From NCBI GenBank assembly GCA_964544635.1, contig CAZJCK010000043.1:1-29823 (forward strand): a DNA stretch of 29,823 bases. Reading direction: 5' to 3'. Under the pieces are notes generated by a model. The model was not told where the DNA came from. It saw nothing but the letters and a program-made list of their open reading frames with translations, and searched no databases. Shown here piece after piece: positions 6,718 to 15,951 of the stretch. The position numbers and the translations under genes were made by a program. How positions within the stretch are numbered: the stretch's first letter is position 1; each line of letters opens with the position of its first letter. The DNA is from CAZJCK01 sp964544635 (GTDB taxonomy: Bacteria; Zixibacteria; MSB-5A5; GN15; FEB-12).

Positions 6718-8973
6718 ATGCAAAGCGCGCGCCTTGTCATATCGATCGCACTGCTGAGCCTGTCGGCCGCAGCCGTAGCCGGACCACTGTCGGACTTCAA
6801 GGTCAACGACGACGGCGGCCGCGACCAGCAGGATCACCCCCGCATCGCGGTAGCAGCTGACGGCAGTTTCGCCGTTGTCTGGGCCGACCGCCGCGGCGGC
6901 ACCAGCGACATCTATCTCCAACAGTTCGACGATGACGGCAATCAGGTGGGACGTAACCGTCGCATCACCGACGACTCCGATTTGAGCTTCCAAAAAGATC
7001 CCGCGCTGGCGGTCGACTACGCCGGCAATGTCGGTATCGTTTGGAAAGACTATCGCGAAGCCGGCTATCCGTTCAACCCCGATGTCTATTTTCAGCGCCT
7101 CGATGCCGCCCTCTCAGCGCAGGGGAGCAACCTCAACCTGACCACCGAGTTCCCCGACACGATTCGCGAAACTCCCGATATCGCGCTCGCCTCGTGGGGA
7201 AAAGGAGTGGTCGTGTGGTCCGACTACCGGAATTACAACTGGGATCTCTACGGCCAGTTGATCGCCCCTGACGGTACGCCGTTGGGCAGCAACTTTATCA
7301 TCAACGACGATACCAACGGCGCTCGCCAGCACGCCCCCCGCGTCTCGACTTCGCCCGAAGGATGGTTCGTCGTCACCTGGTACGATGACCGTCACGGCGA
7401 CAACGACATCTTCGTCCAGGTTTTCGACTCCGCTGGTACCAAAATTGGCAACAACTATCGTGTCTATAATCCCAAAGCCGGTACGCGGCAGAGCTTCCCT
7501 GATGTCACCACCGACGGTGCCGGCCACTTCACTGTCGTCTGGGTCACCTGGGAGAACGGCAATTATCCCAACAATCCCGATATTTATGCCCGCAAGTTCA
7601 CCCGGGAGTACGTCCCGATCACCGACGCCTTCCAGGTCAATACCGACGGTTCCCTGCGCGCTCAACGTGAACCGTCCATCGCCGCCGATCGCCTCGGCAA
7701 TGTCGCCATCATCTGGGCCGATTCTACCAACGCCGCGTCCTGGGATATCAAGGGACAGATGATTGATGTCGATGGTGTCGTGCGCGAAGAAGTGTTTACC
7801 GCCAACACAAATCCCGATTCGATGCAGGTGCAGCCGGATGTGGCCCTCGACGGCAAGTATCGCTATGTCACCTGGGTCGATAAACGCAACGGTAACTTCG
7901 ATATCTATGCCGCCGTGCAGCAGTACAACTCGCCGCAGCTGGTCGCCCAACCGGGTGGCGTGGCCTTCAGTTTTCGCGAGGGAGAAGACCTGCCGGGATC
8001 GAAAACGGTAGCCATCGAGCACAACGGGTATAACCCGATCACATACGAAATCGCGAAACTGCCGACCTGGCTCGCGGTCAGCCCCACCACCGGTACCACG
8101 CCCGATTCCGTGACCCTGACAGTCACCGATGCCGCGATGACGGCCGGCAGTTATGCCGCCGACCTCGAACTGATCGATATCGGCCTCAACGACTCATCGT
8201 CGGTCCTCGCCGTCGGCCTGACTGTCCTCCCGCCCGACACCGTCACGCCACTCGACACGCTCTTCCTCGAACCAGCCGTGGCTCAGCCGGATGATCCTTT
8301 TATCGTCGGCTGCTGGCTGACACTGTACGAAGCGACCGACTCGGTCGATATCCGGCTCACCTTCGACACTTCAGGTATGCAGCTTGACTCGCTGGTGTTC
8401 GATGCCGCCCTCGCCGACAGCCTCGACCTGCAATCAGGCTGGACCTCCAGCGGCCAGTTGACTATCTCCGGCACGCCCGGCGACTCAATCGTATCAATTC
8501 CCCCAGGCCGGCACCTGTTGGCCGAGCTCTACGCCACTGCCGGATCTGCTCCGGGCAGCTACCTGATCGAGGATGCCGCCCGCGCCTGCTCGCTGAAGAC
8601 TGCAGGTGGCGAGAGACGACGTATCGCTGTCAGCGGCGGCGATCTCACCGTAGATCCGGTTACCTCCATCAATACCCCCGGCGAATCCACGCCCCGCAGC
8701 TTCACGCTCAAACAAAACTATCCTAATCCGTTTAATGCCGGGACCACCATCCAGTTCGTTCTGCCGCGCCGTGCCGATGTCAAGCTCGATATCTTCAATA
8801 TCCTCGGGCAGGTGGTTGTCGCGGCAATCGACGGTGTCCTGCCGGCCGGTGAACATCAGGTGAGCTGGGAGGGGGATCTGGCCGATGGCCGACCGGCGCC
8901 GTCGGGTATCTACTTTTACCGGCTCAGTGCCGGCGCGAGCGTCGAGGTCCGCAAGATGGTCCTGATAAAATAA
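6718..8973 (+). CDS. Secreted seven-repeat (beta-propeller-like) protein with type IX-style C-terminal sorting domain
   Basis: A 751-residue exported protein of unknown specific function. The ATG at 6718 gives a clean signal peptide (QSARLVISIALLSLS... ending near AVAG); the in-frame TTG at 6700 is less likely, and no good Shine-Dalgarno is visible for either. Residues about 35-405 contain seven imperfect repeats built on VVW-x-D-x-R followed by DIYxQ (for example WADRRGGTSDIYLQ, WSDYRNYNWDLYGQ, WVDKRNGNFDIYAA), as expected of a seven-bladed propeller. Next come a BACON/Ig-like segment (about 411-497) with LPTWLAVSPTTG, a cohesin-like beta-sandwich (about 512-646), and from 662 the C-terminal domain QNYPNPFNAGTTI ... 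PSGIYFYRL. The last resembles the Por/T9SS sorting (FlgD-like Ig) domain of FCB bacteria and suggests delivery to the cell surface. The ligand or substrate is unknown. Confidence 0.85.
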   Translation: MQSARLVISIALLSLSAAAVAGPLSDFKVNDDGGRDQQDHPRIAVAADGSFAVVWADRRGGTSDIYLQQFDDDGNQVGRNRRITDDSDLSFQKDPALAVDYAGNVGIVWKDYREAGYPFNPDVYFQRLDAALSAQGSNLNLTTEFPDTIRETPDIALASWGKGVVVWSDYRNYNWDLYGQLIAPDGTPLGSNFIINDDTNGARQHAPRVSTSPEGWFVVTWYDDRHGDNDIFVQVFDSAGTKIGNNYRVYNPKAGTRQSFPDVTTDGAGHFTVVWVTWENGNYPNNPDIYARKFTREYVPITDAFQVNTDGSLRAQREPSIAADRLGNVAIIWADSTNAASWDIKGQMIDVDGVVREEVFTANTNPDSMQVQPDVALDGKYRYVTWVDKRNGNFDIYAAVQQYNSPQLVAQPGGVAFSFREGEDLPGSKTVAIEHNGYNPITYEIAKLPTWLAVSPTTGTTPDSVTLTVTDAAMTAGSYAADLELIDIGLNDSSSVLAVGLTVLPPDTVTPLDTLFLEPAVAQPDDPFIVGCWLTLYEATDSVDIRLTFDTSGMQLDSLVFDAALADSLDLQSGWTSSGQLTISGTPGDSIVSIPPGRHLLAELYATAGSAPGSYLIEDAARACSLKTAGGERRRIAVSGGDLTVDPVTSINTPGESTPRSFTLKQNYPNPFNAGTTIQFVLPRRADVKLDIFNILGQVVVAAIDGVLPAGEHQVSWEGDLADGRPAPSGIYFYRLSAGASVEVRKMVLIK

Positions 8974-8975
8974 TC

Positions 8976-9021
8976 GCCGCCAATATCTTACGAGCCGCAC
9001 CATTTTATTTCAATTGGCGGC
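8976..9021. repeat. Perfect 9-bp inverted repeat after the sorting-domain gene
   Basis: GCCGCCAAT (8976-8984) and ATTGGCGGC (9013-9021) are separated by 28 bp. A stem could form in RNA just after the stop codon, but no U-run follows, so termination is uncertain. Confidence 0.4.
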
Positions 9022-9104
9022 CGTTCGTCATATTTGGTAAACTTTTCCTAACCATGCCCGTAGAGTCTAACTGTAATGTGGTAACTGATTAATGGAGTAC
9101 AGAC

Positions 9105-10358
9105 ATGAAGGTATTAGTCACAGCAGTAACGGTAGTGTTGGGAATTACCGCGTTTGCCATGACCGCATCGGCCGATAATTCCGGCCGGATCTACGGAAAG
9201 ATCTTTACAGTCGACGGCGACATGCTGGAAGGGCTAATCCGATGGGACAAAAACGAAGGTAACTGGTTCGACATGCTCGACGGCACCAAGGAACTGCCCA
9301 AGCACTCCTTTGGCGACAGCGATCGAGATCGCGAACGCCGCCGCTACAGCGACCGCGGTAAATCGATCGAGATCTTCGGTGTCGATGTCGTCAAATGGGG
9401 GGGAGGGTCCTGGGACGGTACCGCCCAGTCGGGCATCCGCTTCGGACACATTAAGGAAATGGAAGTAACCGGCGACGACGAGGTGCGCCTGTTTCTCAAG
9501 TCGGGGGATGAAGTCGACCTCGAGGGCGGTTCCGGCGACATCGGGCGCGGCAACCGCGAAATCGTGATCGAAGATCCCAACCAGGGCGAATTCGAACTGG
9601 TCTGGGATGACATCGAACGCATCGAGTTTCTCGAAAACCCGCGCAACATGACATCCTCGTTCGGCCAGCGCCTCTACGGCACTCTCAAGACCCGCCGTGG
9701 AGATGAATTCACCGGCTTTGTCTGCTGGGATGTCGACGAAATCTTTACCGACGATGAACTTGACGGTGAGGATCGAGGCCGCAAGCGTTCAATCAAGTTC
9801 GACCTCATCCAGGCGATCGAGCGCTACAGCTCCAAGGGCGCTAACGTGTTCCTCAAGAACGGCGACAAGGTGCTGCTGCGTGAAACCAACGACGTCGACG
9901 AAAGCAACCGCGGTATCATCATCTCCGACCTCGCCTTCGGCCAGGTGATTGTCAACTGGGATGAATTCGATCGCCTCGACTTCTCACTCCCCGGCCCCAA
10001 TGTTCGCTATGCCGACTTCCCGCCCAGTAGTAAACTTCACGGTACGGTTTACACTGAAAGCGGCGGCAGCTATACCGGCGAAATTATCTGGGATCGTGAC
10101 GAAGAGTTTACGTGGGAGATCCTCGATGGTGAGTATCATGATATCGAGTTCGATATCGAGTTCGGCCTCATCCAGAAAATAGAAAAGCGCAACTACCGTT
10201 CCTCGGAAGTGACTGTCTCCGACGGCCGCACCTTCCAGCTGCGCGGCTCCAACGATGTCGACGAAGACAACAAGGGAGTTTACATCCGCACCGGCGCCGG
10301 CGACTGGGTTGAGGTCGACTGGTACGACTTCGAACGCGTCGAATTCACCAAGCGCTGA
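9105..10358 (+). CDS. Exported protein of unknown function built from three tandem copies of one acidic beta-rich module
   Basis: I do not recognise this 417-residue protein. A signal peptide (about 1-23, ending ASA before DNSG) is followed by three copies of one module at about 29-176, 190-293 and 311-414. Each copy opens with a (I/L)(Y/H)G-x-(V/L/I)-x-T-x-x-G-x-x-x-x-G strand pair. It continues through a W-D core (IRWDKNE, VCWDVDE, IIWDRDE), an LDG turn and a strand ending in FxxI. It closes with NDVDE-N-G and a W-(D/Y)-x-(F/I)-(E/D)-R-(V/L/I)-(E/D)-F strand. Asp and Glu are very frequent and there is no Cys outside module 2. The layout suggests a repeated small beta-barrel or SH3-like fold in the periplasm or outside. 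The ATG at 9105 has GGAG 7 nt upstream. No catalytic motif is visible. Confidence 0.85.
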   Translation: MKVLVTAVTVVLGITAFAMTASADNSGRIYGKIFTVDGDMLEGLIRWDKNEGNWFDMLDGTKELPKHSFGDSDRDRERRRYSDRGKSIEIFGVDVVKWGGGSWDGTAQSGIRFGHIKEMEVTGDDEVRLFLKSGDEVDLEGGSGDIGRGNREIVIEDPNQGEFELVWDDIERIEFLENPRNMTSSFGQRLYGTLKTRRGDEFTGFVCWDVDEIFTDDELDGEDRGRKRSIKFDLIQAIERYSSKGANVFLKNGDKVLLRETNDVDESNRGIIISDLAFGQVIVNWDEFDRLDFSLPGPNVRYADFPPSSKLHGTVYTESGGSYTGEIIWDRDEEFTWEILDGEYHDIEFDIEFGLIQKIEKRNYRSSEVTVSDGRTFQLRGSNDVDEDNKGVYIRTGAGDWVEVDWYDFERVEFTKR

Positions 10359-10382
10359 TCGGTACGTCACATTTCAGACCTC

Positions 10383-10423
10383 ACAACGGTCGTCGCAGCT
10401 GCGGCGGCCGTTGTTGTCTGTTT
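10383..10423 (+). terminator. Terminator-like hairpin after the triple-module gene
   Basis: CAACGGTCGTCGCAG (10384-10398) pairs with CTGCGGCGGCCGTTG (10399-10413) over 15 bp with two G-U pairs. T-rich but interrupted sequence (TTGTCTGTTT) follows. Confidence 0.6.
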
Positions 10424-10547
10424 GCGTACAGCCGCAGGCGATACTGTGCAAGCGGGTACACTTCGTGCCGGCCGACGCTTGAAATGGGAAACTACGGTCG
10501 CCCCGGTGCCCCATCCGCTCGCGGTGAAGTTGTATACAGCATTTCGC

Positions 10548-10561
10548 CATTTGATCAAATG
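10548..10561. repeat. Perfect 14-bp palindrome
   Basis: CATTTGATCAAATG equals its own reverse complement. It lies between convergent genes with no adjacent promoter that I can see. Confidence 0.45.
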
Positions 10562-10600
10562 AATGTCGATCCTTCAGTCGGCGCAAAGTAAATGAAGAGG

Positions 10601-10620
10601 GGCAGACCGGGAGGTCTGCC
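10601..10620. repeat. Short hairpin, possibly a dispersed intergenic repeat
   Basis: GGCAGACC (10601-10608) and GGTCTGCC (10613-10620) form an 8-bp stem around a GGGA loop with G/C-rich flanks. It is not followed by a U-tract on either strand. Confidence 0.35.
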
Positions 10621-10643
10621 GCCTACAGTTTCACCCTCCAAAC

Positions 10644-10676
10644 AAAAACCCCGATCCATACGGGTGGATCGGGGTT
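10644..10676 (-). terminator. Rho-independent terminator of the minus-strand TPR gene
   Basis: Read on the minus strand, AACCCCGATCC pairs with GGATCGGGGTT (10666-10676 with 10647-10657), and the second arm runs into TTTTT (10644-10648). Confidence 0.85.
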
Positions 10677-10716
10677 GGATTGTAATGACGGTGTCCGCTT
10701 GTGACGGATTGAGATT

Positions 10717-11631
10717 TTAGTTCAGATCTTCGTACTCTTTACGCTTCTTCAGATCTTCCACGTGCTGGACCGCAATCGCGACTTCATCCTTGGCCCGCGG
10801 GTTGTTCTTGGCGATACGTACGAAGTCCTCCCACGCCGCAATGTTGCGATCAAGCGCATCCTGGTCGGCACTCTCCAGCGCCACGGCGTAGTTGTACGCC
10901 GCCAGGTGCTTCTGCGGGTTGGCGTTCAATGCCGCCTTGAACTGGTTGGCAGCATCCATGTACTGTTCGCGCGCCAGGTAAATCTGTCCCAGTGCAAAAT
11001 GCGAATTGTAGTTCTTGCTTTCCAGCTTGACCGACTGCTGCAGCGCCGAAATCGCCTGGTTGTTCTTGTCCTGCTTCTGGTAGGCCTTGCCCAGCATGAA
11101 GTAGGTCAACCAGTCTTCGCCGCCGTTCTTGTGCGCGTTCTCCAGGGCATCGATGACCGCGCCGTAGTTACGGGTCTTAAAATAAACTTTACCCAGCTCC
11201 TTGTACAACTCACCGTTGCTCGGCTCTACCTCAACGGCGGCCTTAAAATGCTGCTCGGCCTCAAGGTACTTGCGAAGGGCATACTCGACTCGTCCCAGGT
11301 TGGCCAGAGCGTCGGCATTCTTAGGATCGAGGTCGACGGCTGCCTGGAACGAGCTGAGGGCACCCTGGAAATCACTCTGCTGGAACTGCAAAGCGCCCAG
11401 ATTGAGATGCGCATCGATGTAGTTCGGGTCACTCGCCAGCGCCGCTTTGTAGGCGACCGTGGCGGCCTGGATGTCGCCGGCCTGCTGAGCCTTCACGCCG
11501 GCGTTAAAGTTTTCTTTGGCCTTGGCGGCCTTCTCGTCGTCCTGTGCCTGGACGCCGCCGACGCTGATCGCCAGCAAAGCGCCCACCAACAGGGGCAAAA
11601 TCAGAAATCGCATTCCTCGACAGGTATGCAT
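10717..11631 (-). CDS. Exported tetratricopeptide-repeat protein
   Basis: A 304-residue protein with a signal peptide (MRFLILPLLVGALLAISVGGVQA, cleavage near QAQ) followed by about seven tandem TPR units covering nearly the whole mature chain. Each unit shows the family pattern, for example AHLNLGALQFQQSDFQGALS, ALANLGRVEYALRKYLEAEQ and SHFALGQIYLAREQYMDAAN. TPR solenoids mediate protein-protein contacts; the partner cannot be read from the sequence. The ATG at 11631 is supported by GGAGG (11638-11642 on the minus strand) 6 nt upstream. It lies 74 bp downstream of purE in the same orientation, so it may be read from the pur transcript or from its own promoter. It ends at a strong terminator. 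Confidence 0.9.
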   Translation of the reverse strand: MHTCRGMRFLILPLLVGALLAISVGGVQAQDDEKAAKAKENFNAGVKAQQAGDIQAATVAYKAALASDPNYIDAHLNLGALQFQQSDFQGALSSFQAAVDLDPKNADALANLGRVEYALRKYLEAEQHFKAAVEVEPSNGELYKELGKVYFKTRNYGAVIDALENAHKNGGEDWLTYFMLGKAYQKQDKNNQAISALQQSVKLESKNYNSHFALGQIYLAREQYMDAANQFKAALNANPQKHLAAYNYAVALESADQDALDRNIAAWEDFVRIAKNNPRAKDEVAIAVQHVEDLKKRKEYEDLN

Positions 11632-11705
11632 AGTTTTCCTCCAGTTTACGTTTGCCTATTCTACACTTGTTTTGATATTCGGTTTCTTACCGTCCGCCCG
11701 GTCAA

Positions 11706-12152
11706 TTATAACGACTGACGGTGTTGTTCGACCGCTTTGCGTACGTCATCGTACTTCAACGCCAGTATTCGGGCGGCCAGAATGGCGGCATTTTTGGCGC
11801 CGGGCGACCCAATTGCCACTGCCCCGACCGGAATTCCCGGCGGCATCTGCACCACCGACAACAGCGAATCCATGCCGTCGAGCGCCGCCGGCAACGGTAC
11901 GCCGATGACCGGCAAATTTGAGTGAGCCGCCATCACTCCCGGCAGGGCAGCCGATAGCCCGGCCATGGCGATGATAACCTCATAACCGTCCGAGACCGCA
12001 TTGGTGCCGATTTCGGCGGTTTGCTGCGGGTGACGGTGGGCGGAGGAGACTTTGATCTCGCTTTCCAGCCCCAGGTCGTTGAGCTGCGCCTTGCATTTTT
12101 CGGCATACTCCAAATCCGATTTGGAGCCGGTGATTATCAGTACTTTCGGCAT
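11706..12152 (-). CDS. purE: N5-carboxyaminoimidazole ribonucleotide mutase PurE (class I)
   Basis: PurE makes CAIR (4-carboxy-AIR) in de novo purine synthesis. The 148-residue product carries the class I signatures: ITGSKSD at 7-13, SAHRHP at 37-42 with His39 as the probable general acid/base, AMAGLSAALPG at 62-72, and the segment LDGMDSLLSVVQMPPGIPVG at 91-110. Class I enzymes use N5-CAIR made by PurK; no purK is seen in the window, so it would have to be elsewhere. The gene starts 3 nt after the purD stop on the minus strand, so the two are clearly one operon. Confidence 0.96.
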   Translation of the reverse strand: MPKVLIITGSKSDLEYAEKCKAQLNDLGLESEIKVSSAHRHPQQTAEIGTNAVSDGYEVIIAMAGLSAALPGVMAAHSNLPVIGVPLPAALDGMDSLLSVVQMPPGIPVGAVAIGSPGAKNAAILAARILALKYDDVRKAVEQHRQSL

Positions 12153-12155
12153 AGT

Positions 12156-13439
12156 CTACGCCTCATGTGTCTCGACCACCCGCCGCCCGATATCGGTACG
12201 ATAATGCGCGCCGTCGAATTTGATCTGTCTTATGAGTTTATACACCTTGTCCAGCGCCGCATCGAGGTCGCGGTCGCGGGCCACAATCCCGAGCACCCGG
12301 CCGCCGGCGGTAACGAACTGGCGATTACGCCGCGCCGTGCCGGAATGGAAGATCAGGCAGCCGCCCGCTTCCTGGCCCTTCGGCAGGCCGTTGATGGGAA
12401 TACCTTTCTTGTAGTTTCCCGGGTAGCCGCCCGAGGCCATCACCACGCAGACTGCGGCACCACTGTGCCACGCCAGCTTTTTGAACGACCCCAATTTGCC
12501 GTTGACACACGCCAGCATCAGGTCGCGCAAGTCGGTTTTCAAAAGCGGCAGGATTGCCTGTGTCTCCGGATCGCCAAATCGGCAGTTGTACTCAAGCACC
12601 TTCGGGCCGGTGGGTGTCATCATTAAACCGACATAGATCACCCCGCGATAAGTGATGCCATCCTTCGCCAGACCATCAACCGTCGGCTGTAATATGTGCT
12701 CCTGAATGTCTTCAAGTTGCTCTTCGGTCAGAAAGTGCGCCGGGCAGAACGCACCCATGCCGCCGGTATTGGGACCTTCATCGTTATCATACGCCTGTTT
12801 GTGATCCTGGCTCGGCAACAGCGGCACCATCACCTTGCCATCGGTCAGGGCGATGATCGACGTTTCCTGCCCCCGGAGGAACGATTCGACAATGATCGTC
12901 TCGCCGGCGCTGCCGAGTGTCTTCTTCATCATGACATCTTCAATGATCTGCCGTGCTTCCACTTTCGATTTGACGACAAACGCTCCCTTGCCCGCCGCCA
13001 GGCCGTCGGCTTTGATCACCACCGGGTACTCGACCGAATTGCAGAACCCGATGGCTTCGGCGGCCACGGTGAAGCTTCGAAACGGCGCGGTCGGAATGTG
13101 GTGGTTGCGCATGAATTCCTTGGAGAAGAGCTTGCTGCCTTCCAGTTGCGCGCCCGCTCTATTGGGACCGAACACCTTCAGTTTTCGCTTCTGGAATTCG
13201 TCGACAATCCCCGCCACCAGTGGCGCTTCCGGACCGACCACGGTCAGGCCGATCTTGTTGCGGTGGGCAAAGTCGGCGAGGCCTTTGATGTCTTCCGGCT
13301 TGATATTGATACAATTGCCCAGCCGCGCCATGCCGGCATTACCGGGAGCACAGAAGACCTTGTCGACTTTCTTGGATTGCTTCAGTTTCCAGGCGAGGGC
13401 ATGTTCACGACCGCCCGAGCCGATGATTAGTATTTTCAT
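12156..13439 (-). CDS. purD: Phosphoribosylamine-glycine ligase PurD (GAR synthetase)
   Basis: PurD joins glycine to phosphoribosylamine with ATP, the second step of purine synthesis. The product is 427 residues, typical for the family, with the ATP-grasp layout: N-terminal KILIIGSGGREHALAW, CAPGNAGMA, GPEAPLVAGIVDEF, then VVIKADGLAAGKGAFV in the ATP-binding domain, GPNTGGMGAFCPA, and LEYNCRFGDPETQAILP near the metal site. The ATG at 13439 is chosen because the protein then begins exactly at the conserved MKILIIGSGG. The frame stays open to 13727, but those 96 extra residues look unrelated. The Shine-Dalgarno is weak (GCGAG). Gene order on the minus strand is purD-purE-TPR. Confidence 0.96.
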   Translation of the reverse strand: MKILIIGSGGREHALAWKLKQSKKVDKVFCAPGNAGMARLGNCINIKPEDIKGLADFAHRNKIGLTVVGPEAPLVAGIVDEFQKRKLKVFGPNRAGAQLEGSKLFSKEFMRNHHIPTAPFRSFTVAAEAIGFCNSVEYPVVIKADGLAAGKGAFVVKSKVEARQIIEDVMMKKTLGSAGETIIVESFLRGQETSIIALTDGKVMVPLLPSQDHKQAYDNDEGPNTGGMGAFCPAHFLTEEQLEDIQEHILQPTVDGLAKDGITYRGVIYVGLMMTPTGPKVLEYNCRFGDPETQAILPLLKTDLRDLMLACVNGKLGSFKKLAWHSGAAVCVVMASGGYPGNYKKGIPINGLPKGQEAGGCLIFHSGTARRNRQFVTAGGRVLGIVARDRDLDAALDKVYKLIRQIKFDGAHYRTDIGRRVVETHEA

Positions 13440-13476
13440 ATCTCGCTGCGTAAATAGAGTTCCCTCAAAAACATAC

Positions 13477-13505
13477 ATAATGTCCCACCAACGTTCGTTT
13501 TTCAA
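13477..13505 (-). promoter_or_regulatory. Candidate promoter for purDE
   Basis: On the minus strand TTGAAA (13505-13500) is followed after 17 bp by CATTAT (13482-13477), about 40 bp ahead of the purD ATG. The -10 is only a 4/6 match. Confidence 0.3.
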
Positions 13506-13711
13506 GAGGTTTTTTGCCCGACCCGAAAAGCGACCGGATCGGTGGTCCTTGCATTCCCAGAAACCGTTAATTGGCATTGGATTAAATCGGTTGACAAACC
13601 GTCTATTAGGTGTTTTCTTCGAGGCTTTGAACGAACAAGCCGGCCCACCAGAGGCCGCTTTTTCTGAATATCGTGGGGAAAAATGTTGTTTGGATATTCG
13701 AGGGTCGATTA

Positions 13712-14386
13712 ATGAAACGTGTGTCACTGCTTGGGTCGCTTCTCTTGGTGATGTTGCTGTCGGTCAATGCGACGGCGCAGGATGATGAGTATGCCTATAA
13801 CGATATTCTTGAATTCGCCTTGTATGGCGGGGCCGGCATCCCCGGCGGCGATATTACCGACTGGGGTGACAGCCTCGCGCTCGGCGCCACTACCGGCTGG
13901 TCGATCGGATTCGATCTCGGTTATTTCGTCACGCCTGCCGTCACAGTCGGTATCAACCTGGTCTACACCCGCTTCGGCGTCGACACCGACGCCAACACCG
14001 ATCTGGCCTCCGGACTCAATCACCACCTCTACACGCCTAATTTCTACGCCAAGTACCACTTCATCTCAGCAACCAACTGGCTGCCCTACCTGAAGGGACA
14101 GGTTGGTTTGGAGAACGCCAAGTTCGTGACCGCCATCGATCGTGACAGCTCCCCGCGCATCTTCCGCGAACTGTCTTACGGCCCGGCCCTCTCGGTCGCG
14201 GTGGGCGGCGGACTCTTTTACTACGTGCACGATTTCGGCGGGCTATTCCTCGAAGCTAACTATCGGTACTCATTTACTGAAAACGTCGAAAAGGAACTCG
14301 ACGAAGGCACCCGCGTGTTCGGCAGCAACCTGAGCGTGATCGATGTTCGCGCCGGGATTCGCGTCATCTTCGGCAGCACCGAATAA
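13712..14386 (+). CDS. Outer-membrane beta-barrel protein
   Basis: A 224-residue protein with a signal peptide (KRVSLLGSLLLVMLLSVNATA, cleavage before QDD). The rest alternates hydrophobic and polar residues with many aromatics: FALYGGAGIPGG, WSIGFDLGYFVTPAVTVGINLVY, FYAKYHF, VGGGLFYYVHDFGGLFLEANYRYSF. This fits an 8-strand-type OmpA/OmpX-like or porin-family barrel. The final strand VIDVRAGIRVIF is a plausible BAM recognition strand, although it is followed by GSTE and does not end at the aromatic residue. The ATG at 13712 has AGGG 7 nt upstream. The frame also opens at GTG 13673, but that start would bury the signal peptide. It is divergent from purD and closed by its own terminator, so it is a single-gene unit. 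Its specific role is unknown. Confidence 0.85.
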   Translation: MKRVSLLGSLLLVMLLSVNATAQDDEYAYNDILEFALYGGAGIPGGDITDWGDSLALGATTGWSIGFDLGYFVTPAVTVGINLVYTRFGVDTDANTDLASGLNHHLYTPNFYAKYHFISATNWLPYLKGQVGLENAKFVTAIDRDSSPRIFRELSYGPALSVAVGGGLFYYVHDFGGLFLEANYRYSFTENVEKELDEGTRVFGSNLSVIDVRAGIRVIFGSTE

Positions 14387-14410
14387 ACCGCGCCCGACAA
14401 TAAGTCATGC

Positions 14411-14443
14411 AAACGCCCGGTGCTTCATCGCCCGGGCGTTTTT
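14411..14443 (+). terminator. Rho-independent terminator after the beta-barrel gene
   Basis: AAACGCCCGG (14411-14420) pairs with CCGGGCGTTT (14432-14441), with an 11-nt loop and a TTTTT run (14439-14443). Confidence 0.88.
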
Positions 14444-14480
14444 GTTTGCCGTAGCACCCCGCCGCCGATAGATTGCCGAC

Positions 14481-15836
<1,356 letters not shown>

Positions 15837-15839
15837 TGT

Positions 15840-15886
15840 ACACAGTAATTGTGCGGAAGCAGTTGTGCTACGCACAATAATTGTGC
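15840..15886 (+). promoter_or_regulatory. Candidate enhancer (UAS): paired TTGTGC palindromes for the sigma-54 activator
   Basis: GCACAATAATTGTGC (15872-15886) is a palindrome around a central A. A 13/15 match, ACACAGTAATTGTGC, occupies 15840-15854, exactly 32 bp (about three helical turns) upstream. A further TTGTGC (15863-15868) forms TTGTGC-TAC-GCACAA with the left arm of the second copy. The sites end 65 bp before the -24 element, a normal enhancer distance. That this activator binds them is inferred from position. Confidence 0.65.
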
Positions 15887-15951
15887 AGAATCTCCAGTCA
15901 CAATCCCGTCTGGTTTGTATAAGCTATTGAAAAACAATGGCTTATACATAT

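Larger units (their letters stand above)
10359..10716. other. 358-bp non-coding region between convergent genes
   Basis: No convincing gene. It holds two terminators facing in opposite directions (10383-10423 and 10644-10676), a perfect 14-bp palindrome CATTTGATCAAATG (10548-10561) and an 8-bp stem with GGGA loop (10601-10620). About 130 bp between 10424 and 10547 has no structure I can identify. Confidence 0.7.

Noticed and set aside
13591..13619. TTGACA as a promoter for the beta-barrel gene
   Set aside because: The expected -10 position holds only T/C-rich sequence, so the hexamer alone is not enough.
13440..13727. 96-residue upstream extension of purD
   Set aside because: PurD begins with MKILIIGSGG at 13439; the extension is unrelated to the family and crosses the divergent promoter region.
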